Source of the DNA: JBBQZU01 sp041749535
GTDB taxonomy: Bacteria; Bacteroidota; Bacteroidia; Flavobacteriales_D; Cryomorphaceae
DNA: 64,000 bases
Assembly: GCA_041749535.1 (NCBI GenBank)
Contig: JBGTBE010000028.1
Span: forward strand, 1 to 64,000
Direction of reading: 5' to 3'
The notes beneath the pieces are model-generated. The model was not told where the DNA came from and ran no database searches. It saw only the letters and a list, made by a program, of their open reading frames with translations. The translations under genes and the position numbers were made by a program. Of the stretch, positions 24,319 through 32,962 are shown one piece after another; positions within the stretch are counted from its first letter, which is position 1, and the number at the start of each line of letters is the position of its first letter.

Positions 24319-26121
24319 ATGAAACCATTTTACACCACTGCAATCGCACTTTGCATTGTAACATTCGCTTGTGCTCAGGAACAAGATTTACCTCGTTACC
24401 TGACTGACTCAGAAAGAGCCATTTTACCAACGTATCAATTTCCCAGGGACGCTCGTTCCTTTGAGGAACCGCCGCCCTTTGAGAATATTCGCAATATGGC
24501 TGAGTGGGAAGAAGTACAGGTTCTTGCCATCACTTGGCGTTCGTACACCAGAATACTCAAAGAAATAACCCGCGCAGCTAAAGAAGAGACCAAGGTGATC
24601 ATATTCTGCAGCAACACTTCTACAGTTCAAAGCTACCTCATGGGTACGCAGGGTGCGAGCGGGAGTTGGCCATCGTTGCCACCTCTCAACAATATGGACA
24701 ACATTGAGTTGATTGTAGCACCTACAAACAGTGTGTGGATGCGCGATTACGGGGCCAATAATGTGTATGGTAACCGTGTGGATACCCTGGCACTTGTAGA
24801 CTGGATATACAACCGCCCGAGACCAGCTGATGATGTGATCCCTTCCGTGCTGGCGGACCACCTTGGGCTGAACCTATATACTACCACCCAAGCTCCGAGC
24901 GATCTTGTGAATACTGGTGGTAATTTCATGAGCGATGGGCAGGGAACCGGATTTGCAAGTAGCCTCATACTCGAAGAGAATGAAGTGGGAAACCCATACG
25001 ACGTAACTCCAAAAAACGAAGAGGAAATCAATGACATACTTGGAAATTTTCAAGGACTGAGCAGGTACATTAAGATGGAAGCACTTCCTTATGATATTAT
25101 CAACCACATTGACATGCACATAAAGCTGTTGGATGAAGAAACCCTGCTGGTTGGAGAATATCCCGAAGGGGTTGCAGATGGTCCACAGATCAATGCCAAC
25201 ATTGACTACGTGGTAAATAATTTCATGAGCACTTTTGGTGAAGCGTACAAAATAGTGCGCATCCCCATGCCCGATGCAACGAACGGCAGTTGGCCCGACG
25301 ACAATCCTGCAGCATCTTACAGGACGTATACCAATGGGGTATTTATAAACAAAACATACATCTATCCAACCTATAGGGCACAATACGATACTACTGCTGC
25401 GAGAATCTACAGCGAACTATTACCGGGTTACAACTTGGTAACGATAGATTGTGACAATAGCCCTGAAGCCATGATATCCGCTGCGGGAGCGATACATTGC
25501 ATCACCCACACAGTAGGAGTCAATGATCCTCTGCTTATTGTTCATCAAGCACTTAAAGACACCGAAGAAACTGAATTGCCATACGTTGTTGTAGCATCGG
25601 CAGAACACCGCAGCGGAGTGGCCTCAACGAAACTTTGGTGGAGACTCAGCGGTGAAACAGAATACAATGAAGTTGAAATGAACCCTGCTGGCGGTAACAA
25701 TTGGCAAGCAAATATCCCAGCTCAGCCTGCGGGTACAAAGGTTCAATACTATGTGCAGGCCTTTGCAAACAACGGTAAGACCTTGAACAGACCCATTGTA
25801 GCGCCAGAAGGTTATTGGCAGTTTACAGTATTTGGTGGGATTACTGCTGTTGATCAGGCAATGGCCTTTGATCTGCGTTCGGTGTACCCCAATCCTGCTA
25901 CTGATATTGTGAGCATACCCGTATTTGCCAAGCGCCCCATGCAGGCACATGTGTACCTCACTGACATTACCGGCAGGCCTGTAGCTGAGGTATTCAGCGG
26001 TGAGGTCTATGGCGATAAGCGCATAAGCATGCGCGTAGGGCACCTCGCTTCTGGTACGTACATCGTTGTAGTAGATGGAGATTTTGGAAGAAGGACAACG
26101 CCCCTGGCAGTAGTGCGCTAA
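24319..26121 (+). CDS. Secreted peptidylarginine/agmatine deiminase-family protein with T9SS type A sorting domain
   Basis: 600 aa. Signal peptide 1-19. Residues about 60-410 are a PAD_porph-type guanidino-group-modifying domain with the full set of expected catalytic residues: D143 in MRDYGANN, GGN at 200-202, H263-x-D265 in HIDMH, and C394 in GAIHCITH. The same constellation is used by agmatine deiminase and the Porphyromonas gingivalis peptidylarginine deiminase, hydrolysing arginine or agmatine guanidinium to ureido plus ammonia. Residues about 415-510 look like an immunoglobulin-like beta domain. The C-terminus (about 520-600, VYPNPATDIVSIPVF) is a T9SS type A sorting domain, so the enzyme acts outside the cell. 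It overlaps the convergent MutS-like gene by 4 nt. Confidence 0.86.
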   Translation: MKPFYTTAIALCIVTFACAQEQDLPRYLTDSERAILPTYQFPRDARSFEEPPPFENIRNMAEWEEVQVLAITWRSYTRILKEITRAAKEETKVIIFCSNTSTVQSYLMGTQGASGSWPSLPPLNNMDNIELIVAPTNSVWMRDYGANNVYGNRVDTLALVDWIYNRPRPADDVIPSVLADHLGLNLYTTTQAPSDLVNTGGNFMSDGQGTGFASSLILEENEVGNPYDVTPKNEEEINDILGNFQGLSRYIKMEALPYDIINHIDMHIKLLDEETLLVGEYPEGVADGPQINANIDYVVNNFMSTFGEAYKIVRIPMPDATNGSWPDDNPAASYRTYTNGVFINKTYIYPTYRAQYDTTAARIYSELLPGYNLVTIDCDNSPEAMISAAGAIHCITHTVGVNDPLLIVHQALKDTEETELPYVVVASAEHRSGVASTKLWWRLSGETEYNEVEMNPAGGNNWQANIPAQPAGTKVQYYVQAFANNGKTLNRPIVAPEGYWQFTVFGGITAVDQAMAFDLRSVYPNPATDIVSIPVFAKRPMQAHVYLTDITGRPVAEVFSGEVYGDKRISMRVGHLASGTYIVVVDGDFGRRTTPLAVVR

Positions 26122-27899
26122 TTCGCTGAAAGGCCCATTTTCTCTATTAGGAAACTGGCGTTCATATTTTCACATATTCCGGGCTCGATTTCATACCTGA
26201 AGTCGAGCTCGTTGTTTGTATAGTGCACTTCAAAGCGCATGTTTTCTATACTTTCTTTGTACTCCTCAGCAAGGGTGCACAAACTAAGGTCATGTGTAGC
26301 GATAAGTCCTTTCGCCGGAAGGCTGAGAAGTTTTTTCATAAACCGTTTTGAGCCCTCGGCTTTGTCTGTGGAGTTGGTACCTTTCAAAATTTCATCGAGG
26401 ATTAAGAAGTGGAGACCACCTTTTTCCAATGAGTCTACGAGCTGCCTTAACCGCTTGAGTTCGCTGAAGAAATACGATTCACTTTCACCAAGTGAATCTG
26501 TGGTGAGCATAGACGTGTAGATTTGGCAAGGCTGAAAAGTCATGGATTTTGCTGCGATTGGCAGTCCGCGCATTGCCATTACCAAACTGAGACCTACCAT
26601 GCGGAGGTACGTGCTCTTGCCAGCCATGTTGGCTCCTGTAATAATGTAAAAGCTGTTCTCTGACTTCAGGGCTAAATCATTGGGAACGGCAGCCGCATTC
26701 ATAAGTGGATGCCTTGCTTCTTCCATTTCGAAAATACCTTTCAAGTTCATTTCCGGAAAAAGGAAATGTGGGTGGTTGTGACAGAACAGTGCCGGCGATT
26801 GCAAGGCTTCTGCTTGAATGGCAGTTTCAATCCATGTAGCGAGGTCTTTGCCGTGCCTGGCTTTCCAGTTTTGCAGGCGGCGCATGCACTGAAAATCCCA
26901 GAGAAGCAGCGCGTTGAGACCAATACCCACCACCAGGTTGTTGCGGCTGCTTATTGCACCATCTATCTTGCTCAGCTCAGCGAGTGCTATGATGCTTTGC
27001 TGTAGTTGTATACTCTTTATCGTTTCCTGAAAGGGTGACCCTTCAAAATCGCGCGTTCTCAACATCTCCAGCATACCTGCTACACCAGCAGCACTGAATA
27101 CTGCTTTGCTAAATTGGGCGAAAGCTGCCTGGTGCTTCTTGAGCGCAACGGCAGTGAAGATGAGTGGCACGAGCAGGATATATGTGTACACACTCCAGCT
27201 CAAATACCCACCTGCCAAGGCCAACGTAGCCCCGAGGCCAACGGCGGGTAGAATTCTGGTCATGAACATTTGTATAAACCTATGGTGTTGGGTTGCATGG
27301 TCATTTGACCAACGCTCAATTCGGGCAGAAGCCTCAGGGTGTACATTTGCCAACCTGGCAAGGGCTAAGTACCGTAAACTCCACTCCGGGTCAGTTGCGA
27401 AATGGCGCACCGTAGCGCGTTCTGCTGCAATGGCCTCAGCACTTAGAAGAGGGTTTAGCAAGCTACCCGCTACGATGCCTGATGCACCCACGCTCTGGCT
27501 GTAGTTCATGTATTGGAAGAGGCTGTGCTTTCCGAAAATATTCAAATCTGAAGCGTATGGATGGTTGGCATTGATGAAGGATTCGCCCGCAGGTCGCGAC
27601 TTCCAGTTTCCTCTTAGAGATTCAATTTGTTCAGCACACAAGTCTATGAAGGTTTTCTCCCTCTTCAAAAGTTCCTTGCAATCGGCATAGATTCTTATCA
27701 AGAATAAAAAGGCAGCTGCTGAGAATGCGAAAAGCAAAAGCGCAATCCACCCTTGATTCCAGAAGAAGTAGAGCGCGCTGCATGCAATAAGAAATGCCAA
27801 TAGCCTGAGTGCAGACAATACCGTGAGTCTGGACTTTAGTTTCTTAACGTGTTGTTCTGATTGTTGCAGGTACTCTTCGAATCGTTCATTGGGCTTCAT
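26118..27899 (-). CDS. Membrane-anchored MutS-like ATPase
   Basis: 593 aa from the ATG at 27899; the start is fixed by an exact promoter -7 box 4 nt upstream. Two hydrophobic helices lie at about 30-48 and 51-70, and two more at about 212-232 and 236-256. The C-terminal MutS family ATPase domain has Walker A GANMAGKST (422-430), LTTDSLGESESYF (about 465-477) and Walker B LILDEILKGTNS (about 499-510), then THDLSL. There is no mismatch-recognition domain (MutS I) and no nuclease Smr domain. Bacteroidota carry such membrane-bound MutS homologues, but their role is unknown. It is convergent with the deiminase gene. Confidence 0.83.
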   Translation of the reverse strand: MKPNERFEEYLQQSEQHVKKLKSRLTVLSALRLLAFLIACSALYFFWNQGWIALLLFAFSAAAFLFLIRIYADCKELLKREKTFIDLCAEQIESLRGNWKSRPAGESFINANHPYASDLNIFGKHSLFQYMNYSQSVGASGIVAGSLLNPLLSAEAIAAERATVRHFATDPEWSLRYLALARLANVHPEASARIERWSNDHATQHHRFIQMFMTRILPAVGLGATLALAGGYLSWSVYTYILLVPLIFTAVALKKHQAAFAQFSKAVFSAAGVAGMLEMLRTRDFEGSPFQETIKSIQLQQSIIALAELSKIDGAISSRNNLVVGIGLNALLLWDFQCMRRLQNWKARHGKDLATWIETAIQAEALQSPALFCHNHPHFLFPEMNLKGIFEMEEARHPLMNAAAVPNDLALKSENSFYIITGANMAGKSTYLRMVGLSLVMAMRGLPIAAKSMTFQPCQIYTSMLTTDSLGESESYFFSELKRLRQLVDSLEKGGLHFLILDEILKGTNSTDKAEGSKRFMKKLLSLPAKGLIATHDLSLCTLAEEYKESIENMRFEVHYTNNELDFRYEIEPGICENMNASFLIEKMGLSAN

Positions 27900-27903
27900 C
27901 GCC

Positions 27904-27911
27904 CAAAGGTA
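27904..27911 (-). promoter_or_regulatory. Bacteroidota -7 box (TACCTTTG) abutting the MutS-like start
   Basis: Exact TAnnTTTG on the minus strand, ending 4 nt before the ATG. A TTTG lies 16 nt upstream (27928-27931), slightly short of the usual spacing. The mRNA would be leaderless. Confidence 0.5.
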
Positions 27912-28076
27912 TTGAACCAAATTGACCCAAATGATTGGGAGGATTGCAATCTCCCAGGCTGGGTACACAGTGCTATCTATCTGATTCAATGATTAATTTA
28001 CACAGATTCTAAAGGTGATTTCTCATATTCGTGAACAACGTTCCCTATAATTTCTGTTAAAGATTTGTGAAATATG

Positions 28077-28107
28077 TTTGTTCATTAAATGTACATACAT
28101 ATATTTG
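28077..28107 (+). promoter_or_regulatory. Promoter TTTG-N19-TATATTTG with palindromic operator, MarR operon
   Basis: The -33 TTTG (28077-28080) and -7 TATATTTG (28100-28107) are exact and separated by 19 nt. An 8-bp palindrome ATGTACAT (28089-28096) sits in the spacer, suited to autorepression by the MarR protein. The -7 box ends 4 nt before the ATG at 28112. Confidence 0.6.
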
Positions 28108-28111
28108 CGTC

Positions 28112-28609
28112 ATGAAAATCGAAGCCGCCATTCAGCAAAAGAAATTTTCAGACCCATTTCACAAGGCAATGGTGAACCTCTTATATACCACCAATTGGTT
28201 GGTGTATTCTGAATCTGGTATTTTCAAGAAGCACGGATTGACCATGCCCCAGTACAATGTACTTCGGATTTTGAAAGGACAGTTGCCCAATGCAGCAACG
28301 GTAAGCCTACTTATAGAGCGCATGCTTGACAAGAGTTCCAACGCATCCCGAATTGTGGAGAAATTAAGGTCCAAAGGTCTCCTCGAGCGCAGGGAGTGCC
28401 CTGAAGACCGGCGCAGGGTGGATGTAATCATTACAGAAAAAGGACTACAAGTTCTTGCCGCGGCTTCAGCAGATATGAACTTATATTACCGAGAGCAGAA
28501 GACGCTCACAGATCAGGAAGCTGAGATGTTGAGCAATCTTTTGGACAAGGTAAGAGGAGATAAAGATTTTAATAAACCCAAACCCAAAAAACAAAAACAA
28601 CAACTATGA
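28112..28609 (+). CDS. MarR-family transcriptional regulator
   Basis: 165 aa from the ATG at 28112. A GTG at 28067 would extend the protein but would put the predicted promoter inside the gene, so it is disfavoured. The winged-helix core is about 30-135: FKKHGLTMPQYNVLRIL, then the recognition-helix region DKSSNASRIVEKLRSKG, and the wing RRECPEDRRRVDVIIT. The tail is lysine-rich (KPKPKKQKQQ). MarR proteins bind palindromes as dimers and are released by small phenolics, oxidants or similar ligands. The stop overlaps the yceI start (ATGA), so YceI is the immediate target or partner. Confidence 0.9.
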   Translation: MKIEAAIQQKKFSDPFHKAMVNLLYTTNWLVYSESGIFKKHGLTMPQYNVLRILKGQLPNAATVSLLIERMLDKSSNASRIVEKLRSKGLLERRECPEDRRRVDVIITEKGLQVLAAASADMNLYYREQKTLTDQEAEMLSNLLDKVRGDKDFNKPKPKKQKQQL

Positions 28610-29208
28610 AAACAATGATTACCCTTGCAGCGGCAGCTTTATTTGCCGTGAGCACAACAGCAACAGCCGGCGACGGAGTAAAAGTCAATACTGATAAAAG
28701 CAAAATTTTCTGGACTGGTAAGAAAGTAACCGGTGAGCACACTGGCACCCTGATGCTTAAAGGTGGTGAAGTGGAGCTTGCAGACGGCAAACCAGTACGC
28801 GTTGACCTGGATATTGATATGACTACAATTGTGGTTACTGATATTACAGATGCAGGAACCAATGCTAAATTGGTAGGCCATTTGAATTCAGATGACTTCT
28901 TCTCGGTGGAGAAATATCCTACTGGCAAATTTGTTGCAAGCAGCTTTACACCAATAAAAGGTGCGAAAGACCGTGAACCGAATTATACTGTGAAAGGCAA
29001 ACTTACGCTTAAAGGCATTACCCAGGATATTGAGTTTCCAGCCCTGATTGCTGTGAAAGGCAACAGTGTTGTGGCCAATGGCAATTTAACTTTCGATCGT
29101 ACCAAATTCGAGATCAAGTACGGTTCAGGAAACTTTTTTGAAGGACTTGGCGACAAGGCGATCTATGATGAAGTGAGCCTGAACTTTGTGTTAAGCGCTG
29201 GAAAGTAA
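28606..29208 (+). CDS. yceI: YceI-family periplasmic lipocalin-like protein
   Basis: 200 aa with a signal peptide (1-21). The YceI beta-barrel pattern is clear: VNTDKSKIFWTGKKV, GTLMLKGGEVEL, VGHLNSDDFFSVEKYPTGKF, VKGKLTLKGITQDIEFP, and FDRTKFEIKYGSGNFFEGLGD. This fold binds an isoprenoid chain; bacterial members are induced by base or stress. It shares an ATGA overlap with the MarR gene. A rho-independent terminator follows at 29231. Export is Sec-dependent to the periplasm. Confidence 0.92.
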   Translation: MKTMITLAAAALFAVSTTATAGDGVKVNTDKSKIFWTGKKVTGEHTGTLMLKGGEVELADGKPVRVDLDIDMTTIVVTDITDAGTNAKLVGHLNSDDFFSVEKYPTGKFVASSFTPIKGAKDREPNYTVKGKLTLKGITQDIEFPALIAVKGNSVVANGNLTFDRTKFEIKYGSGNFFEGLGDKAIYDEVSLNFVLSAGK

Positions 29209-29230
29209 TAGTTTCGATTTCAATAAAATG

Positions 29231-29267
29231 CAAGTGTCGGTTCCCCAAGAGCCGGCGCTTGTTTTTT
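29231..29267 (+). terminator. Rho-independent terminator of the MarR-YceI operon
   Basis: A 10-bp stem with two G-U pairs (29231-29240 with 29252-29261) and an 11-nt loop, followed by six T (29262-29267). It sits between convergent genes. Confidence 0.85.
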
Positions 29268-29289
29268 ATATAGCTTTCCTTAGCGATTC

Positions 29290-30174
29290 CTATCGAAGTC
29301 CTAAACGTGCTTTAAGCGGCAGGGCCTTGCGCCCAAAAGGAGTGAGGTGAATGCTGTACTTGGTGTACATACTTCTGTCGGTAACATAGGCTTTCTCCAT
29401 TTCTATGGAAAAGACTGCATACATCTCGTTGAGGTATTCTTTCCAATCGGCTGGGCGCAAGGTGCGCAACATTACTAGCCTCGTGCTGAGCCTCATCAAC
29501 TTTTGCTCGGCGATGCCCAGTGTACTCCATATACCTCCGCTGTGCAGACGGTAAGCACCTGTAACCACATCTGTAAAGGTGCCATATCCTTGCATAAGTG
29601 CCATTGCAAAAACAAACACATCAGGATTGGAAACTTTGAAAAATTCTTCCGGCAATTGATCTGGAAGGCTTTTTCTCAATAACAAACTGCTATGGATGCT
29701 CGGCCCTTGGGTGAACAGCAAATCCCTGAGAATAAATTTTTCCGGTTGGGGCTCCAACACTTCTCTCATCACTGTGGTACCCGAAGCATCTACCTTTTTG
29801 AAATTTGTATATGATATGGTGGCTTCGGGCTTTGCTTGCAAGGCCTTCACTTGCATGGTAAGTTTTTGTGGGTCAGTCCAGAAGTCATCTCCTTCACAAA
29901 ATGCCAGTAGCTCTGCATGGCATTCTTTCAGTGCTTTCGCAAAATTTCGTCCCGGTCCTTGATTGAGCACTGCCTGAAGCAAAATAATATTTGGAGACTT
30001 GGCTTGCCAAACTTTCACTTTTTGAACGGTCGCATCTTTGCTGCCATCATCACTTACCACTATGCGTACATTGCCTCCATACTCTTGAGAAAGAATTCCT
30101 TTCAGGCATTGGTCTATAAATGGCTCATGATTGTACGTGAGCACCATTACATCTATGTCTGGATAGGGCTTCAT
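29290..30174 (-). CDS. Glycosyltransferase family 2
   Basis: 294 aa from the ATG at 30174, 8 nt after the stop of the DegT gene. GT-A fold: VMVLTYNHEPFIDQCLKG, IVVSDDGSKDAT, then the metal-binding acidic motif CEGDDFW where a D-x-D is expected. It adds a sugar from a nucleotide donor to an acceptor glycan or lipid on the cytoplasmic face. The acceptor is unknown. It is the last gene of the leftward operon (sulfotransferase, aminotransferase, GT2), so the three probably build and decorate one residue. No membrane helix is evident. Confidence 0.88.
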   Translation of the reverse strand: MKPYPDIDVMVLTYNHEPFIDQCLKGILSQEYGGNVRIVVSDDGSKDATVQKVKVWQAKSPNIILLQAVLNQGPGRNFAKALKECHAELLAFCEGDDFWTDPQKLTMQVKALQAKPEATISYTNFKKVDASGTTVMREVLEPQPEKFILRDLLFTQGPSIHSSLLLRKSLPDQLPEEFFKVSNPDVFVFAMALMQGYGTFTDVVTGAYRLHSGGIWSTLGIAEQKLMRLSTRLVMLRTLRPADWKEYLNEMYAVFSIEMEKAYVTDRSMYTKYSIHLTPFGRKALPLKARLGLR

Positions 30175-30182
30175 CTGCTTTT

Positions 30183-31259
30183 TCAGCAATGTTTCAGAAC
30201 TATGTGTGCGATGCGCTCCTGCTCAGATTCTGAAAGGTGGTGGTGCAGGGGCAAACAAAATGCCGACGCACTCAGCTTCTCTGCCACCGGGCAAGGCGCT
30301 CCGGCCATATACGCTATGGTATTGAGGGCAGGGTAGAAGTAGCGCCTTGCCTCAATGCCTTCCGCAGCCAGGGCAGCAATGATTGCAGTTGTTTTTGATG
30401 ACTTAAAATACAACAGAGGAAAGTACGCCCCGTTGTGCAAGGTATTGGGTGCAGGGCTTAAAAAACTGCTCGAGGGCAATTCTTTCAATAAATCGCGGTA
30501 GTTGTTCCACTGTGTGCGTCTTTTCTCGAGCAAAGCGTCAGCATAGGGCAGCATGGCAAGGCCAAGTGCTGCATGAAATTCTGAATTTTTGCCATTAATG
30601 CCGGGATTCGGGAAGTGATTTGGACCTTCGTGCCCGAAATTCCTGTAAGCGTCAATGCGTTTTTTGCCTTCTTCATTGCGGCTCACCACCAAGCCTCCGT
30701 TGGCTGTGTGAAATAATTTTGTGGCGTGAAGGCTCAAAACAGAGTACTCACCATAGCTCAGCAGGCTACGCTCATCGTGCACCACCCCGAAAGCATGGGC
30801 ACCATCATAAAATATTGGTATTCCGTGCTGGTCAGCCAATGCCTGTAGGGCCGTTACATTTGCCGGAAGGCCATACACATGGGTGGTGAGAATGGCGCGG
30901 GTATTATTGCTGATGAGGGCAGCAGCCTTTTCGGGGTTAATTGCCAGTGTGTCTGCTTCTATATCCGCAAAAACAGGCGTAAACCCTTCCCAGAATACCG
31001 CCCCGGCTGTGGCAACATAACTGAATGGGGTGGTAACAATCTCTCCACCCCGGGGCAGCGATCTCAGTATGCACTGCAATCCTGTAGTAGCACTACTGAG
31101 GTAGGAGACAAACTTAACACCAAGGTAGGCGGCTATTTTCGCTTCAAATTCCTGCACCAACGGTCCGTTGTTGGTAAGCCACTGTCGCTGCCAAATACCT
31201 TGAGTGTAGCGCGAGTATTCTTCATGCGGGGGTAGAAAGGGCCTGCTGTGCGGAATCAT
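30183..31259 (-). CDS. DegT/DnrJ/EryC1/StrS-family PLP-dependent aminotransferase
   Basis: 358 aa from the ATG at 31259, which overlaps the sulfotransferase stop (ATGA). The PLP-anchoring lysine is K181 in SLHATKLFHTANGG, with the Asp of YDGAHAFG at 152 near the pyridine nitrogen. The TPFSYVATAGAV segment (about 77-88) and LSSATTGLQ segment (54-62) bind phosphate and substrate. Such enzymes install an amino group on a keto-sugar-nucleotide; the sugar is not predictable from sequence. It lies between a sulfotransferase-like gene and a GT2 gene in a leftward operon. Confidence 0.9.
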   Translation of the reverse strand: MIPHSRPFLPPHEEYSRYTQGIWQRQWLTNNGPLVQEFEAKIAAYLGVKFVSYLSSATTGLQCILRSLPRGGEIVTTPFSYVATAGAVFWEGFTPVFADIEADTLAINPEKAAALISNNTRAILTTHVYGLPANVTALQALADQHGIPIFYDGAHAFGVVHDERSLLSYGEYSVLSLHATKLFHTANGGLVVSRNEEGKKRIDAYRNFGHEGPNHFPNPGINGKNSEFHAALGLAMLPYADALLEKRRTQWNNYRDLLKELPSSSFLSPAPNTLHNGAYFPLLYFKSSKTTAIIAALAAEGIEARRYFYPALNTIAYMAGAPCPVAEKLSASAFCLPLHHHLSESEQERIAHIVLKHC

Positions 31260-31879
31260 TTTACAGGCCATTTGTTGAGATGGGGCAAGGTTGCAGTGTT
31301 TTCGAACCCTGCGAAGATGGCAATTTTTGTGGCAGCAAGAGGGTCGCTAATTTCGATTTCAAGTAATTGTTCCGGTCTGCCTGCGAAAAAAGTGCGTACC
31401 TCTTGCAAATGGGTTTCGTACCAATCTATCATCGATTGGTAGTGGTAGGGATTATCGTCCGGTGTGCCAAAAAGTGCACAGTGCGCTTCCCATACAAATC
31501 CGGGATAACGGTATGTTGCTTTGCGCAATTGATCTGCAGTTGGCGCACTGAGGCCATCACCAAACCTTCCGGCGTGAAAACGCACCAGAGAAGTGTACCA
31601 CTCATCGGCGCTTTGGCGTCTACTCAAAATAAATTTGGCTGATGGGTATGCGGGAAATATATGACGGTATGTATGTCGAGCGCTAAAGGGTATGTCCTGA
31701 AAAAAATCGGCCGTGCCCACAAAATCTACAATTGGTTGCCAATTGCCTGCTGCATAATCTTTCACAAGCATTTCACCTTTCATTTGATTGCCACATCGAA
31801 AACCATTCATTTCGAAAAAGGCATTGAGCGAGGTGGTGCCTGTTTTATTTGCACCTATACAAATGACCAGCGGCTTCAT
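31256..31879 (-). CDS. Sulfotransferase-family protein
   Basis: 207 aa from the ATG at 31879. The 5'-phosphosulfate loop of PAPS-dependent sulfotransferases is ICIGANKTGTTSL (about 6-18). The 3'-phosphate-binding segment is FILSRRQSADEWYTSLVRF (about 77-95). It would transfer sulfate from PAPS to a hydroxyl, here probably on a glycan or lipid given the gene order. A near-consensus promoter box (CGAATGTA on the plus strand) lies 5 nt upstream. It heads the leftward operon. Whether the product is a sulfated polysaccharide is inference. Confidence 0.83.
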   Translation of the reverse strand: MKPLVICIGANKTGTTSLNAFFEMNGFRCGNQMKGEMLVKDYAAGNWQPIVDFVGTADFFQDIPFSARHTYRHIFPAYPSAKFILSRRQSADEWYTSLVRFHAGRFGDGLSAPTADQLRKATYRYPGFVWEAHCALFGTPDDNPYHYQSMIDWYETHLQEVRTFFAGRPEQLLEIEISDPLAATKIAIFAGFENTATLPHLNKWPVK

Positions 31880-31884
31880 GCCGG

Positions 31885-31892
31885 CGAATGTA
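31885..31892 (-). promoter_or_regulatory. Near-consensus -7 box (TACATTCG) of the leftward sulfotransferase operon
   Basis: Seven of eight positions match TAnnTTTG on the minus strand, with the ATG 5 nt downstream. Confidence 0.35.
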
Positions 31893-31933
31893 CTAGAAAT
31901 CCTAAATTTTATGAGATGAAGTATGCCTGGTGC

Positions 31934-31967
31934 TTGCCAAGCTGGAACCAATAAAAAATTACCTTTG
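31934..31967 (+). promoter_or_regulatory. Promoter TTG-N23-TACCTTTG of the polysaccharide operon
   Basis: TTG at 31934-31936 and TACCTTTG at 31960-31967 match the -33 and -7 elements, with the first ATG 14 nt downstream. No other convincing promoter is seen before 52918, so this may drive the whole 21-gene run. Confidence 0.5.
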
Positions 31968-31981
31968 GCTCTACTCCTGCA

Positions 31982-32962
31982 ATGGATTTCAAAGTATCAG
32001 TGGTAATACCGGTGTACAATGCTGCTCCTTTTCTCAAGGAAGCAGTGCAATCTGCGCTATCTCAACCGGAAGTACAGGAAGTGTTGCTCATAGAAGATGG
32101 AAGCACTGATAACAGCCTTGAAATCTGTACAATATTGACTTTAGCTGACCAACGTGTGCAGCTTCACCAGCACAAGCAGGGCCACAATCGGGGTGCAGCA
32201 GCTACTAGAAATCTGGGAATAAATCAATCTAAGTGTCCCTTCATTACTTTTCTTGACGCTGACGACGTATACGCAACCAATCGCTTTTCGAATGCAAGAA
32301 AGGTTTTTGAAAACCATCCGGAATGCCAAGGAGTTTATGAGGCCGTAGGAATTCTCAGCGCTGACCGACCTGCCAATAAACCCCTGCTCACTACTTTGTC
32401 AAGACCGCTCAGTCCTGAAGCTCTTTTTTACCATATCAGCCCGGTTGGTAATGGCGGCTATTTTCATCTTATAGGTCTTACCGTTAAGCGCGAAGTGTTT
32501 GCAATCACCGGCTTGCTCAACCCTTCACTACGTGTATCGCAGGACACAGAATGGATGCTGCGAATTGCGGCAACCTGTATTTTGCTACCGGGACACCTTG
32601 ATGAACCTGTGGCTATGCGGCGCATACATGACAGCAATAGAAGTACCGATGAAAACTTTATGCGAAAGCACAAACCAGCAATGGCTATGCAGGCGTTGAA
32701 GTGGTTTTCGGCGCAGGGATTGCCAGCAGATAAAACCAGCGAAATACTGCGTGTATTTTTAAAATACCACTTCGAGTGGGTGCACCTGTACAATGGAGGA
32801 AATCGCATATGGCGAAAGTGGAAGGACATAACATCGGGTTTGTACATTTGGTGGGCATTTCCAGCTCTTCGCAAAAACAAATTTCTTATCTACCACCTCA
32901 GATTGACGTTCAGACTGCCTGTGACAAATCATCTCAATTATTATGATTCAGGAGCGTTCTGA
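31982..32962 (+). CDS. Glycosyltransferase family 2 (first gene of the rightward operon)
   Basis: 326 aa. GT-A fold with SVVIPVYNAAPF (6-17), LIEDGSTDN (36-44) and the metal-binding FLDADD (90-95). It is soluble and cytoplasmic. Substrate unknown. The start of the next gene overlaps its end by 20 nt, so the pair is translationally coupled. A consensus promoter lies 15-48 nt upstream. Sequence is like the WcaA/EpsE group of polysaccharide glycosyltransferases. Confidence 0.9.
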   Translation: MDFKVSVVIPVYNAAPFLKEAVQSALSQPEVQEVLLIEDGSTDNSLEICTILTLADQRVQLHQHKQGHNRGAAATRNLGINQSKCPFITFLDADDVYATNRFSNARKVFENHPECQGVYEAVGILSADRPANKPLLTTLSRPLSPEALFYHISPVGNGGYFHLIGLTVKREVFAITGLLNPSLRVSQDTEWMLRIAATCILLPGHLDEPVAMRRIHDSNRSTDENFMRKHKPAMAMQALKWFSAQGLPADKTSEILRVFLKYHFEWVHLYNGGNRIWRKWKDITSGLYIWWAFPALRKNKFLIYHLRLTFRLPVTNHLNYYDSGAF

